From Akkermansiaceae bacterium UBA7331 (GTDB lineage Bacteria > Verrucomicrobiota > Verrucomicrobiia > Verrucomicrobiales > Akkermansiaceae), in the NCBI GenBank assembly GCA_002471255.1, contig DKPP01000011.1:126922-190921 (forward strand): DNA of 64,000 nt, in the 5' to 3' direction. The position numbers and the translations under genes were made by a program. The notes under the pieces are model-generated. The model was not told the DNA's origin. It saw only the letters and a list, made by a program, of their open reading frames with translations, and did no database searches. Positions 25,965 to 34,031 of this stretch are shown here, one piece after another; the stretch's first letter is position 1, and every line of letters starts with the position of its first letter.

Positions 25965-26003
25965 CCAAGCCGTTTTTGCCCAAGGTGGTCAGGAACGGCT
26001 TGG
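25965..26003 (+). promoter_or_regulatory. hairpin between pstS and pstC
   Basis: Stem CCAAGCCGTT / AACGGCTTGG with a 19-base loop and no long T-run. This looks like a processing or mRNA-stability hairpin that would keep the binding protein more abundant than the permease; it may also act as a partial terminator. Confidence 0.6.
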
Positions 26004-26031
26004 TTCTTAAATCTCATATATTTCTGTTCGC

Positions 26032-28395
26032 ATGATGAATCAAGATGATATTCCTACTCAGGAACAACCCGCTTATCAGCCCAAGCCGGTACCTAAACGC
26101 TTTCTTGTCTCTAAAGCCACCCTTTGGTGCGATCGGATCATGACCAAACTTATCATCGGGGGTGGTTTTACTGTTATCGTTGCCGTTTTCGGTATTTTAT
26201 TCTTTTTATTGGCTGTTACCCTTCCGTTATTTAAAGAGGCCGAAGTGCTTGAGGATGTAAAAACAAGCCCGGTCGTACCTACGGATGGTTCATGGGGATT
26301 AGACGCTTCAGGGAAGCGCCCCTATTTATTTCGCCATGGTAAAGAGATCGATTTTTTAAATCAGGAAGATGGTACTTTGACTCCCGTACCTTTTACTTTG
26401 CCTGATAACGAACAAATCACAGCTTACACTTATCATTCCGGTTTAGGTCTCTATCCTATAGCTACGGATGCAGGAAAAGTGGGGCTTATTACCGTTAAAT
26501 CAGGTTTAAATGGACACGGAGATCCTGATGTGGAGACAGGGGGGAAACCTGAAGTTAAAGTCGGTGAATTATACCCCGTTACGGAAAGCGGAGAACCAAT
26601 CGGTAAGATTATTGGTTTAACCTATGCCGATGCAGGTGATAAAAAGGTTTTTGTAACATTGCATCAAGATGCTGATAAGGTACGTACCTTTGTGATGTCG
26701 TTGGAGCAAAGCCGTTCTCTAGTTAGTGATGGAGAACTGGAGCCAACAGGTTATTTTGAGTTAAGTGAGCAAATCGATGGGAAACCTTCCAAAATCCTAG
26801 CCAATATGGCAGGAGACGGGATCGTGGTCGTGACTGATAAAAATGAAATCGTGTATTTTGCCTTTGATGAAAATACCGAGACTTGGAATAAGAAACAGAC
26901 CATCAAACAAGCCTTTGGCAATGATGAAGGTATTTCCGTTTGCGAATGGTTATTTGGTGATATGTCATTCGTGCTAGGCGGCAAAAATGGTAGTTTATCT
27001 ATTTTTAGTCTTTATCCCCAAACACAAGCCGATGGTACGACCACGCGTTTGTTTGGTAAAACAAAAGAGTTTGAGCCATTAAATGGGCCAATCACTCACT
27101 ATATCTCTTCTTACATTAACCGTTCCTTTTTGGTGACCTCTCCTACGCAAATGAAACTTTGCTATGGTACGACAGCCGATACTCGTTGGGAGGAACCGAA
27201 ATTGAACTTTTCTCCTATTCAGGTCGTGGGAAATCATGAATTGACCTCCTTTTTGGCTCAAGATGCAGAAGGGAAACTACATCGTTATTCCGTTGATGAT
27301 AAACATCCGGAATCCGGCACTAAAGCTTTGGTAGGCAAGATTTGGTATGAGGGATACGATGCTCCTAAATGGATGTGGCAATCAGTAGGCGGTACAGATG
27401 ATTATGAATCAAAAATATCCTTGATGCCCTTGATATTCGGTACTTTAAAAGGAACATTCTATGCATTGATTTTTGCCGTGCCGGTCGCCTTGTTAGCTGC
27501 TGTTTATACATCACACTTCATGCCGGCATCGGTGAAAAAGGTAGTGAAACCTTTGATGGAGATTATGGCGTCTTTGCCTTCTGTGGTGTTGGGCTTTTTC
27601 GGTGCTTTATATTTAGCTCCTAAGATGGAGGATAAAGTGCCAGCCATCATCATGATGGCGATTTTGATACCGGCAGTAGCCATTCTCTTTGCATGGTTCT
27701 GGACGACGCGTCCAATCGAGTGGAGAAATAAAATTAGTCACGGTTTGGAATATATCGTAATGATTCCCGTCATTCTCATCATTGCCTGGGTCTGCTGGTG
27801 CTATTTGGGCTATTGGGTTGAGGAACCTATTGTTGATATGGTGCGTGGAGTAATGAGCTTATGGGGTAGTGGCGACTTCCAAGGTACGACTTTCCCGGAA
27901 TTATGGAGAAATGGCTTCGATATGGCTTATGAGCAACGAAATTCACTCGTAGTCGGGTTTATCATGGGCTTTGCCGTTATTCCGGTGATTTTTACGATTT
28001 CCGAAGACGCCTTGAGCAATGTTCCTCCGTCATTGATTGCTGCTTCCGAGGCCTTGGGTGCGAGCCGTTGGCAGATTGTGAAAACGATTGTCATTCCTAT
28101 TGCATCAGCAGGTATCTTTTCTGCTTTGATGATTGGTTTAGGTCGTGCCGTAGGGGAAACCATGATCGTATTAATGGCTACGGGTAATACACCTATCATG
28201 GACTGGAATATCTTTAATGGTATGAGAACTTTATCTGCCAATATTGCGACGGAACTGCCCGAAGCAGCTCAGGGATCTACACACTATCGCGTCTTGTTCC
28301 TTGGCGGTTTGATACTTTTCTCCCTTACCTTTGTGCTCAATACGATTGCCGAAATCGTGCGCCAACGCTTACGTAAACGCTATCACATTGTTTAG
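26032..28395 (+). CDS. pstC: phosphate ABC transporter permease PstC, long form
   Basis: 787 residues, more than twice the classic ~310-320. TM1 lies at about 36-66. Some 400 hydrophilic residues follow that read as beta-rich and probably periplasmic. The normal permease core of five TM segments starts near 464. The cytoplasmic EAA-type loop EALGASRWQIVKTIVIP near 685 contacts PstB. The TM1-insert-core plan is known from long PstC proteins of some Proteobacteria. Co-transcribed with pstS and pstA (36 bases downstream). Confidence 0.92.
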   Translation: MMNQDDIPTQEQPAYQPKPVPKRFLVSKATLWCDRIMTKLIIGGGFTVIVAVFGILFFLLAVTLPLFKEAEVLEDVKTSPVVPTDGSWGLDASGKRPYLFRHGKEIDFLNQEDGTLTPVPFTLPDNEQITAYTYHSGLGLYPIATDAGKVGLITVKSGLNGHGDPDVETGGKPEVKVGELYPVTESGEPIGKIIGLTYADAGDKKVFVTLHQDADKVRTFVMSLEQSRSLVSDGELEPTGYFELSEQIDGKPSKILANMAGDGIVVVTDKNEIVYFAFDENTETWNKKQTIKQAFGNDEGISVCEWLFGDMSFVLGGKNGSLSIFSLYPQTQADGTTTRLFGKTKEFEPLNGPITHYISSYINRSFLVTSPTQMKLCYGTTADTRWEEPKLNFSPIQVVGNHELTSFLAQDAEGKLHRYSVDDKHPESGTKALVGKIWYEGYDAPKWMWQSVGGTDDYESKISLMPLIFGTLKGTFYALIFAVPVALLAAVYTSHFMPASVKKVVKPLMEIMASLPSVVLGFFGALYLAPKMEDKVPAIIMMAILIPAVAILFAWFWTTRPIEWRNKISHGLEYIVMIPVILIIAWVCWCYLGYWVEEPIVDMVRGVMSLWGSGDFQGTTFPELWRNGFDMAYEQRNSLVVGFIMGFAVIPVIFTISEDALSNVPPSLIAASEALGASRWQIVKTIVIPIASAGIFSALMIGLGRAVGETMIVLMATGNTPIMDWNIFNGMRTLSANIATELPEAAQGSTHYRVLFLGGLILFSLTFVLNTIAEIVRQRLRKRYHIV

Positions 28396-28431
28396 TTTCT
28401 TTGATATTACCTTACACGAACGAAAATTGAT

Positions 28432-30171
28432 ATGGATAAAGATTTATCACTACCACCGGCTCCAAAAAGACCTATCGGTGAAGCCAAAATCTGGCTCACC
28501 AGTATTGGGTTGGCTTTGGGATTAATCATGATTTTTGGTCTTTTAGGCATTATCGTTTATAACGGATTAGAGGCATTTTGGCCGAAAACCGCCTATGCCT
28601 TTACCGTACAAAATGAACCTGAAGGTGAAAAAACAACCATTTACGGAAATATCACTAAAGATCAGACCCGTCACGTACTTAATGCGGAAGGCAAACAGGA
28701 ATCAATTCATGAATATCAAATTTTTACCGGGAATAAGGAAAAATTTGGACAAGCCTTTCGTTTTATCGATGTACACCGCATTGTCAATCAAGAGGAATTA
28801 CCTCGTTTGATGACTTTGGAACGACTCGAGGGAGGCAAAGCCATTGTTGACCCCATCGGTATCAAACTCCAAAATGGTTCAGTCTTAAAAGCAACAGATT
28901 CGGAGTTTTTGAGTGATTTTCAGCGATTAACCGATGAAGCCGATCATGTTCGTAAGTCCGTTCATCGTATTGAAAAGGGAGATATCGGAGCAATCAATAA
29001 CAAGCTGGATGAATTGCAACGTGAGGTAAAAATCATCGAACGTTCCTATGACATCCGTGAAGTGAATGGAGTAAGCGTCGCCACACTCAAAGATAACCCT
29101 ATTGTGGATGATATTAAAAATCCGATTGCCGAATTAGCCAAACTTAAAGAGCAAATAGGTGAATTGCATCGTGAATATGAAACTTATACCGCACAAGTTG
29201 CCAAATTAAGAGAACATGAGGGTAAAGACATTTTGTTGTACCAATTAGGCAATAATGATGTGCAAGAAATGCCACTTGACCAGATAGTTTATGGATTTAT
29301 GCCTAATGAACTCGGTTTCTTTGGTAAACTTGGTGTCTTTTGGCATCATTTTACAGGATTTATCTTAGATGATCCTCGTGAAGCTAATACGGAAGGTGGT
29401 ATTTTCCCCGCAATTTTCGGTACGTTTATCATGACGGTATTGATGAGTATGCTGGTAACTCCTATCGGCGTTATAGGTGCCATTTATTTGAGAGAATACG
29501 CTAAGCAAGGCCCACTCGTGCAGTCTGTACGTATCTGCGTCAATAATTTGGCAGGTGTTCCGTCTATCGTATTCGGTGTATTTGGTTTAGGGTTTTTCGT
29601 TTATTATCTGGGCGGTTCCATCGACCAATTGTTTTATTGGAAAAAACTTGCCGTGGACAATACTCCGACCTTTGGTACCTCCGGTATATTATGGGCATCT
29701 CTTACCTTGGCATTAATGACATTGCCGGTCGTTATCGTTTCCACAGAAGAAGCCTTATCTGCCGTTCCTCGTGGCTTACGTGAAGCTGCTTTGGCTTGTG
29801 GTGCCTCTAAATGGCAAATGATTCAGCGAATCATTCTCCCTTGTGCTTTACCCGGGGTCATGACCGGTCTTATTTTGGCTATGGCACGTGGCGCCGGTGA
29901 AGTAGCCCCTCTCATGGTGACAGGGGTGGTGAAATTAGCACCTTCCTTGCCAATCGACGGTGAAGGTCCATTTGTGCACTTGGAGCGTAAGTTTATGCAC
30001 TTGGGCTTCCACATTTATGATGTAGGCTTCCAATCCCCGGACTCCGACGCGGCACAGCCGATGGTATTCGCTACGACTTTATTGCTTATTTTATTAGTTG
30101 TAGTAATGAACCTAGCCGCCATTTTGATTCGTAATAAATTACGCAAACGCTATCAAGCATCCAGCTTCTAA
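28432..30171 (+). CDS. pstA: phosphate ABC transporter permease PstA, long form with DUF3333-like insert
   Basis: 579 residues against a usual ~290. TM1 at about 24-45 is followed by a ~270-residue soluble insert. The middle of this insert (about 160-265) is a Lys/Glu/Leu-rich helical, probably coiled-coil stretch. The permease core begins near 321. The EAA loop ACGASKWQMIQRIILP and the following GAGEVAPLMVTG confirm PstA. The insert parallels the DUF3333-type extension that accompanies long PstC, so the two inserts may form one periplasmic assembly (inference). Confidence 0.92.
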   Translation: MDKDLSLPPAPKRPIGEAKIWLTSIGLALGLIMIFGLLGIIVYNGLEAFWPKTAYAFTVQNEPEGEKTTIYGNITKDQTRHVLNAEGKQESIHEYQIFTGNKEKFGQAFRFIDVHRIVNQEELPRLMTLERLEGGKAIVDPIGIKLQNGSVLKATDSEFLSDFQRLTDEADHVRKSVHRIEKGDIGAINNKLDELQREVKIIERSYDIREVNGVSVATLKDNPIVDDIKNPIAELAKLKEQIGELHREYETYTAQVAKLREHEGKDILLYQLGNNDVQEMPLDQIVYGFMPNELGFFGKLGVFWHHFTGFILDDPREANTEGGIFPAIFGTFIMTVLMSMLVTPIGVIGAIYLREYAKQGPLVQSVRICVNNLAGVPSIVFGVFGLGFFVYYLGGSIDQLFYWKKLAVDNTPTFGTSGILWASLTLALMTLPVVIVSTEEALSAVPRGLREAALACGASKWQMIQRIILPCALPGVMTGLILAMARGAGEVAPLMVTGVVKLAPSLPIDGEGPFVHLERKFMHLGFHIYDVGFQSPDSDAAQPMVFATTLLLILLVVVMNLAAILIRNKLRKRYQASSF

Positions 30172-30199
30172 TCATCATCCAACTTGGTATTAAAACATT

Positions 30200-30976
30200 A
30201 TGAACGATACGAAACCATACGAACCACCCATCATTCAAGTAGATGATTTTTCCTTTTTTTATGGAGATAAGCAGGTGCTGCACAATATCTCGATGGATTT
30301 TGAAGAAAACAAAGTGACTGCATTGATTGGGCCATCAGGTTGTGGTAAATCGACCCTTTTACGCAACATTAATCGTATGAATGATTTGGTGCCGGGTGTG
30401 CATCATCAGGGTGATATCCGCATAGATGGTACAAGCTTATATGACCCTAAAGTAGAGGTGATTTCTTTACGTAAACGCGTTGGCATGGTTTTTCAAAAAT
30501 ATAATCCATTCCCTAAGAGTATTTATGAAAATATCGTGTTTCCTCTGCGTGTGGCAGGACGTAACAGTCGCTCGGAATTGGATGAAACCGTCGAGCGCAG
30601 TCTAAAAGGAGCCGCACTTTGGGATGAGGTAAAAGATAAATTGCATCAAAGTGCCTATGGTTTGTCAGGTGGGCAACAACAGAGACTTTGCATTGCACGT
30701 GCCATTGCTAATCGCCCACAAATCTTATTGATGGATGAACCTTGTGCCGCTCTTGACCCGATAGCCACTCTTAAAATTGAAGATTTGATGGAGGACTTGA
30801 AAAAGGATCTTACGATTGTCATCGTGACACATAATATGCAGCAAGCCACCCGTATTTCGGACAAAACAGCCTTCTTATATTTAGGCAACTTAATCGAATA
30901 TGGAGATACGGCTCAGATATTTACCAATCCGAAAGAAGAACAAACTGAAGCCTATATCACAGGTAGATTTAGTTAA
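30200..30976 (+). CDS. pstB: phosphate ABC transporter ATP-binding protein PstB (copy 2)
   Basis: 258 residues with all ATPase motifs: [36 protein letters not shown] and [12 protein letters not shown]. It is clearly homologous to copy 1 but not a recent duplicate, because many positions differ across the whole length. It lies 28 bases after pstA and 22 bases before phoU copy 2, so this is the operon's own ATPase. Both copies seem functional. Confidence 0.94.
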   Translation: MNDTKPYEPPIIQVDDFSFFYGDKQVLHNISMDFEENKVTALIGPSGCGKSTLLRNINRMNDLVPGVHHQGDIRIDGTSLYDPKVEVISLRKRVGMVFQKYNPFPKSIYENIVFPLRVAGRNSRSELDETVERSLKGAALWDEVKDKLHQSAYGLSGGQQQRLCIARAIANRPQILLMDEPCAALDPIATLKIEDLMEDLKKDLTIVIVTHNMQQATRISDKTAFLYLGNLIEYGDTAQIFTNPKEEQTEAYITGRFS

Positions 30977-30998
30977 TTATCTATTACATTTATTGACC

Positions 30999-31676
30999 AT
31001 GCCAAACACACACAAACATATTTTGCCACACTATGAGGCGGCACTTACGGGATTGGGCGATCAAGCTTATCAAATTGCGCAAATATTGTTAGTTCAGTTG
31101 AGTTCTTTGAAAGAAGTATTTGAAAGAGCCGACCTTAATCGTTTAAACCAAATTATTGCGGAAACTCCATCCATTGAGGATAAGGCTCGTTATTTACAAC
31201 AAGACGGCACGAACGTTTTAAGCCAATTTCATCCTCTAGGGTCCGATTTGCGCTTCGTCATGGCGGTGTCTCGTACTTCCGATAAGTTGATGGAAGCGGT
31301 AGATGAATTACAGGGCATTGCGAAAGGAATGAAGAAGGAATTAAAAAATCAAACGCCTTTGTTCCCCGAGCTTATTTTGCCTTTACTTTCCATGGCGATT
31401 GAAGAATTAAGAGATGCGACCGATTCATTGCAAGAAAAGGATGTGGAGAAGGCATTACATGTGCGAGTCAATGATAAAAAACTCGATAAGGCCCACCGTA
31501 AAGCCCTCTCGGCACTTATCCAATGTGCTTCGGAAAATCAATCAGGGCTTAATGTTTCTTTGCTTTTAATTATCAGATCCATCGAACGATTAGGCGACAT
31601 AGCCAAAACCATCGCTGCATCGGTAGTATTCTATGATGATGCGAGAGATATCAGACATACGTCGTTGAAAGGATAG
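30999..31676 (+). CDS. phoU: PhoU-family protein (copy 2)
   Basis: 225 residues from the ATG at 30999; a longer open frame overlapping pstB is an artefact. Predicted all-helical, two-bundle PhoU fold with the SDKLMEAVDELQGIAKGMKK and SIERLGDIAKTIAAS helices that carry the family's metal-cluster positions. It is much diverged from copy 1. Last gene of the pst operon, followed by a hairpin. It probably reports Pst activity to the phosphate sensor kinase, which is not in this window. Confidence 0.85.
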   Translation: MPNTHKHILPHYEAALTGLGDQAYQIAQILLVQLSSLKEVFERADLNRLNQIIAETPSIEDKARYLQQDGTNVLSQFHPLGSDLRFVMAVSRTSDKLMEAVDELQGIAKGMKKELKNQTPLFPELILPLLSMAIEELRDATDSLQEKDVEKALHVRVNDKKLDKAHRKALSALIQCASENQSGLNVSLLLIIRSIERLGDIAKTIAASVVFYDDARDIRHTSLKG

Positions 31677-31704
31677 GGATTCTTGCGTATAATTTTTAAT
31701 AGTT

Positions 31705-31734
31705 GAAAAAATCATTGCCGTAAATGATTTTTTT
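31705..31734 (+). terminator. terminator of the pst operon
   Basis: AT-rich stem AAAAAATCATT / AATGATTTTTT ending in a T-run. Weak in GC but well placed 29 bases after phoU copy 2. Confidence 0.65.
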
Positions 31735-31801
31735 GCTAGAGTAAATTTTGGAATCAATACAATGATTCTGTTTTATTGCTTATTATTAAAAACATACGAT
31801 T

Positions 31802-32590
31802 ATGAAGAAAACATTATTGACCTTGATGATATTGGCTGGAGTTTTGGCTCCTGCATCATGGGGCTCTACCCTAACGATTATTGATATTAATGGAGGAAGT
31901 AGTACACAAAATGTGTATAACAATTCCATTAACTCTGCTTCTTTTCTCGGAGATGTTAGCTCATCGCAAAGTATTAACTCTGGTTTCAAAACAGTAACAG
32001 GAGAAGAAACTAGTATAAGTCTTAGTGTTAGTTCTACATCTGAAAAAAGATGGAATAATGCTACCACTACTGCCCCAAACTTAGAGTTTACAGATAAACT
32101 TGGGGCTTCCTATACATTGCCTAGTGATGATGCAAAATCATTTTATTCTACGATTAATACTTCTTTTGAAACAGGGATGACCTTTACCTTAGGCGGCTTT
32201 AGTTCTGGTACTACCCTTTCTCAATTGAGCTTTGGAGTAGGCCAAGGTAATTGGGGTAATAATGCCGTATCTTTGAAAGTCAGTTTGACTGGTGTATCTT
32301 TTGATACGACCGGTACAGATTGGGTTTATTCTGAAGTAAATAATACCTATACCTATACGGTTGGATCATCTGCTAATACATTGACTAATTTGGACATTAA
32401 GAATTTAACGATTACCGATCCAAATGCGGTTAATATCAAATTATTTGGAGAGATATCTGGCGGAGGTTGGCAGAACTTACAAGGGGGGCTTTCTTATATT
32501 GCTTTTGAAACAATTCCCGAACCATCAACCGCAACATTAAGTGTTCTCGGTTTAACATCCTTGCTTTTGCGCCGTCGTAGAAAAGCCTAA
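31802..32590 (+). CDS. secreted PEP-CTERM-like protein of unknown function
   Basis: 262 residues. Signal peptide 1-21 (MKKTLLTLMILAGVLAPASWG). The body is Ser/Thr/Gly/Asn-rich and beta-rich, typical of exported surface proteins, with no catalytic motif seen. The C-terminus carries the sorting tag IPEPSTATLSVLGLTSLLL followed by RRRRKA: PEP motif, hydrophobic helix, Arg cluster. This would direct the protein to an exosortase-like system. A similar tag ends the protease at 57417. It is followed by its own terminator. Confidence 0.8.
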   Translation: MKKTLLTLMILAGVLAPASWGSTLTIIDINGGSSTQNVYNNSINSASFLGDVSSSQSINSGFKTVTGEETSISLSVSSTSEKRWNNATTTAPNLEFTDKLGASYTLPSDDAKSFYSTINTSFETGMTFTLGGFSSGTTLSQLSFGVGQGNWGNNAVSLKVSLTGVSFDTTGTDWVYSEVNNTYTYTVGSSANTLTNLDIKNLTITDPNAVNIKLFGEISGGGWQNLQGGLSYIAFETIPEPSTATLSVLGLTSLLLRRRRKA

Positions 32591-32613
32591 TTATCGATCT
32601 TTTTTACTTTTAA

Positions 32614-32654
32614 TAAGGTAGTGTCATTGTCAAACGATGATACTACCTTATTTT
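32614..32654 (+). terminator. terminator after the PEP-CTERM-like gene
   Basis: Stem TAAGGTAGT-g-TCAT... paired with ATGA-t-ACTACCTTA, followed by TTTT. Confidence 0.82.
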
Positions 32655-32757
32655 GTTGAATTGGTATCAAAATTTAGAACCAAGGAATGCCGGTTGACCT
32701 TGTTTCACTTATGAGATATTCAGATGATGAAGCGTAAAGCATAATTATATTTGTTCT

Positions 32758-33930
32758 ATGAAAGCATATTTAGTGAAAACATCCATGATGGTCACCTTAT
32801 TAGGGTTAAATATGGGGATGGTAAGCCCTGTATCTGCTCAAAATAATGATGAAGCAGAAAATTATAACTTTGTTTTTAAAGGTAACAGCGAAGGTTATAA
32901 AAACTATCGAATCCCGGCTATAGTCAAAACTAAGAAAAATACACTCATTGCCTTTATAGAAGGTCGAGTCAATGGTATCGGCGATGCAGGAAATATTGAT
33001 TTGGTCTCGAAGCGTTCAACGGATGGAGGTAAGACATGGGGGCCGATGATTACCGTGCATGATGATGGTAATCATACATGTGGTAATCCTGCTCCTGTTG
33101 TTGATCCTCGTAACGGCTACATTTACATGATTTCATGTGGTAGCACCGGTAGTGAGCATGAAAACTTGCATAACATCAAACCACGAGAAGTTTACTTTCA
33201 AGTATCAAAAGATGATGGTTTGACATGGAGTAAGCCTGTTAATATTTCTAAGCAGGCTAAAAAGCCGGAATGGGGCTGGTTTGCAACTGGTCCTTGCAAT
33301 GCCATTATTGTGCGTGAAGGCAAATACAAAGGTCGTATTGTCGTGCCAAGTAATATGAGCGAAATGGCCGAGGTAGAGCAGAATGGCGAAATGGTCAAAA
33401 AGCCTGTTTATCGTGGTTCTTGTTTTTATTCTGATGATTTGGGTAAAACATGGAAAATCGGAGATACTGCCGATGATGGAGCTAATGAAAGTAGTATTGC
33501 CGAAGTAAAACCTAATTTATTAGTGCAAAACTTCCGTATGCAAGACCATGGGCAAGCTCGCCGTTGGCAGCGTTATTCCGAAGATGGTGGCAAAACATGG
33601 ACCAAGATTGAAAAACAAGATGATTTGTATTGTCCTCGTTGCCAAGGTTCCATCATTCGTGATTATACTCAAAAAGAAACCTTATATTTTTCCAATCCGG
33701 CTAAATGGGGTCGCAATAATATGACGATCTACCGTAGCAAAGATGGTGGTAAAACGTGGAACGATTCAATCTTAGTCCATGAAGGCCCTGCCTCTTATTC
33801 AAATATTGTCGATTGTTCTCCGGAATATATCGGAATCTTATACGAAGGCGGTAAAAACCATGCCAGTGCAGAAGGCACGATCTTTAAATTGGTAAAAAAA
33901 GCCGATTTTAAACCAGTCGAAAAGAAGTAA
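32758..33930 (+). CDS. secreted exo-alpha-sialidase, GH33
   Basis: 390 residues: signal peptide 1-27 (ending VSA) plus a six-bladed propeller catalytic domain only. It would cleave terminal sialic acids from host glycans. R51 in YRIP is the first of the arginine triad. Five Asp boxes (S-x-D-x-G-x-T-W) are visible, the first at 87-94. The acid/base region (GNIDLV, D81), the Glu nucleophile partner (NESSIAEV) and the Tyr nucleophile in ASYSNIVD near residue 345 are present. No carbohydrate-binding module. It is monocistronic and ends at a strong hairpin shared with the convergent GH141-like gene. Confidence 0.93.
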   Translation: MKAYLVKTSMMVTLLGLNMGMVSPVSAQNNDEAENYNFVFKGNSEGYKNYRIPAIVKTKKNTLIAFIEGRVNGIGDAGNIDLVSKRSTDGGKTWGPMITVHDDGNHTCGNPAPVVDPRNGYIYMISCGSTGSEHENLHNIKPREVYFQVSKDDGLTWSKPVNISKQAKKPEWGWFATGPCNAIIVREGKYKGRIVVPSNMSEMAEVEQNGEMVKKPVYRGSCFYSDDLGKTWKIGDTADDGANESSIAEVKPNLLVQNFRMQDHGQARRWQRYSEDGGKTWTKIEKQDDLYCPRCQGSIIRDYTQKETLYFSNPAKWGRNNMTIYRSKDGGKTWNDSILVHEGPASYSNIVDCSPEYIGILYEGGKNHASAEGTIFKLVKKADFKPVEKK

Positions 33931-33958
33931 AGAGAGTATTTAGCTGAGTCTAAAAATA

Positions 33959-34015
33959 AATCAATCTTTCTGTGAGCCTCAATATCGAAGAGCTCGCAGA
34001 AAGATTGATTGTTTT
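33959..34015. terminator. bidirectional terminator after the sialidase gene
   Basis: Long stem AATCAATCTTTCTG-t-GAGC / GCTC-g-CAGAAAGATTGATT (33959-34010) with T-rich sequence after it on the plus strand and ATTTATTTTT on the minus strand. It separates the convergent sialidase and GH141-like genes. Confidence 0.85.
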
Positions 34016-34031
34016 AGTGTGATACCTAGAT

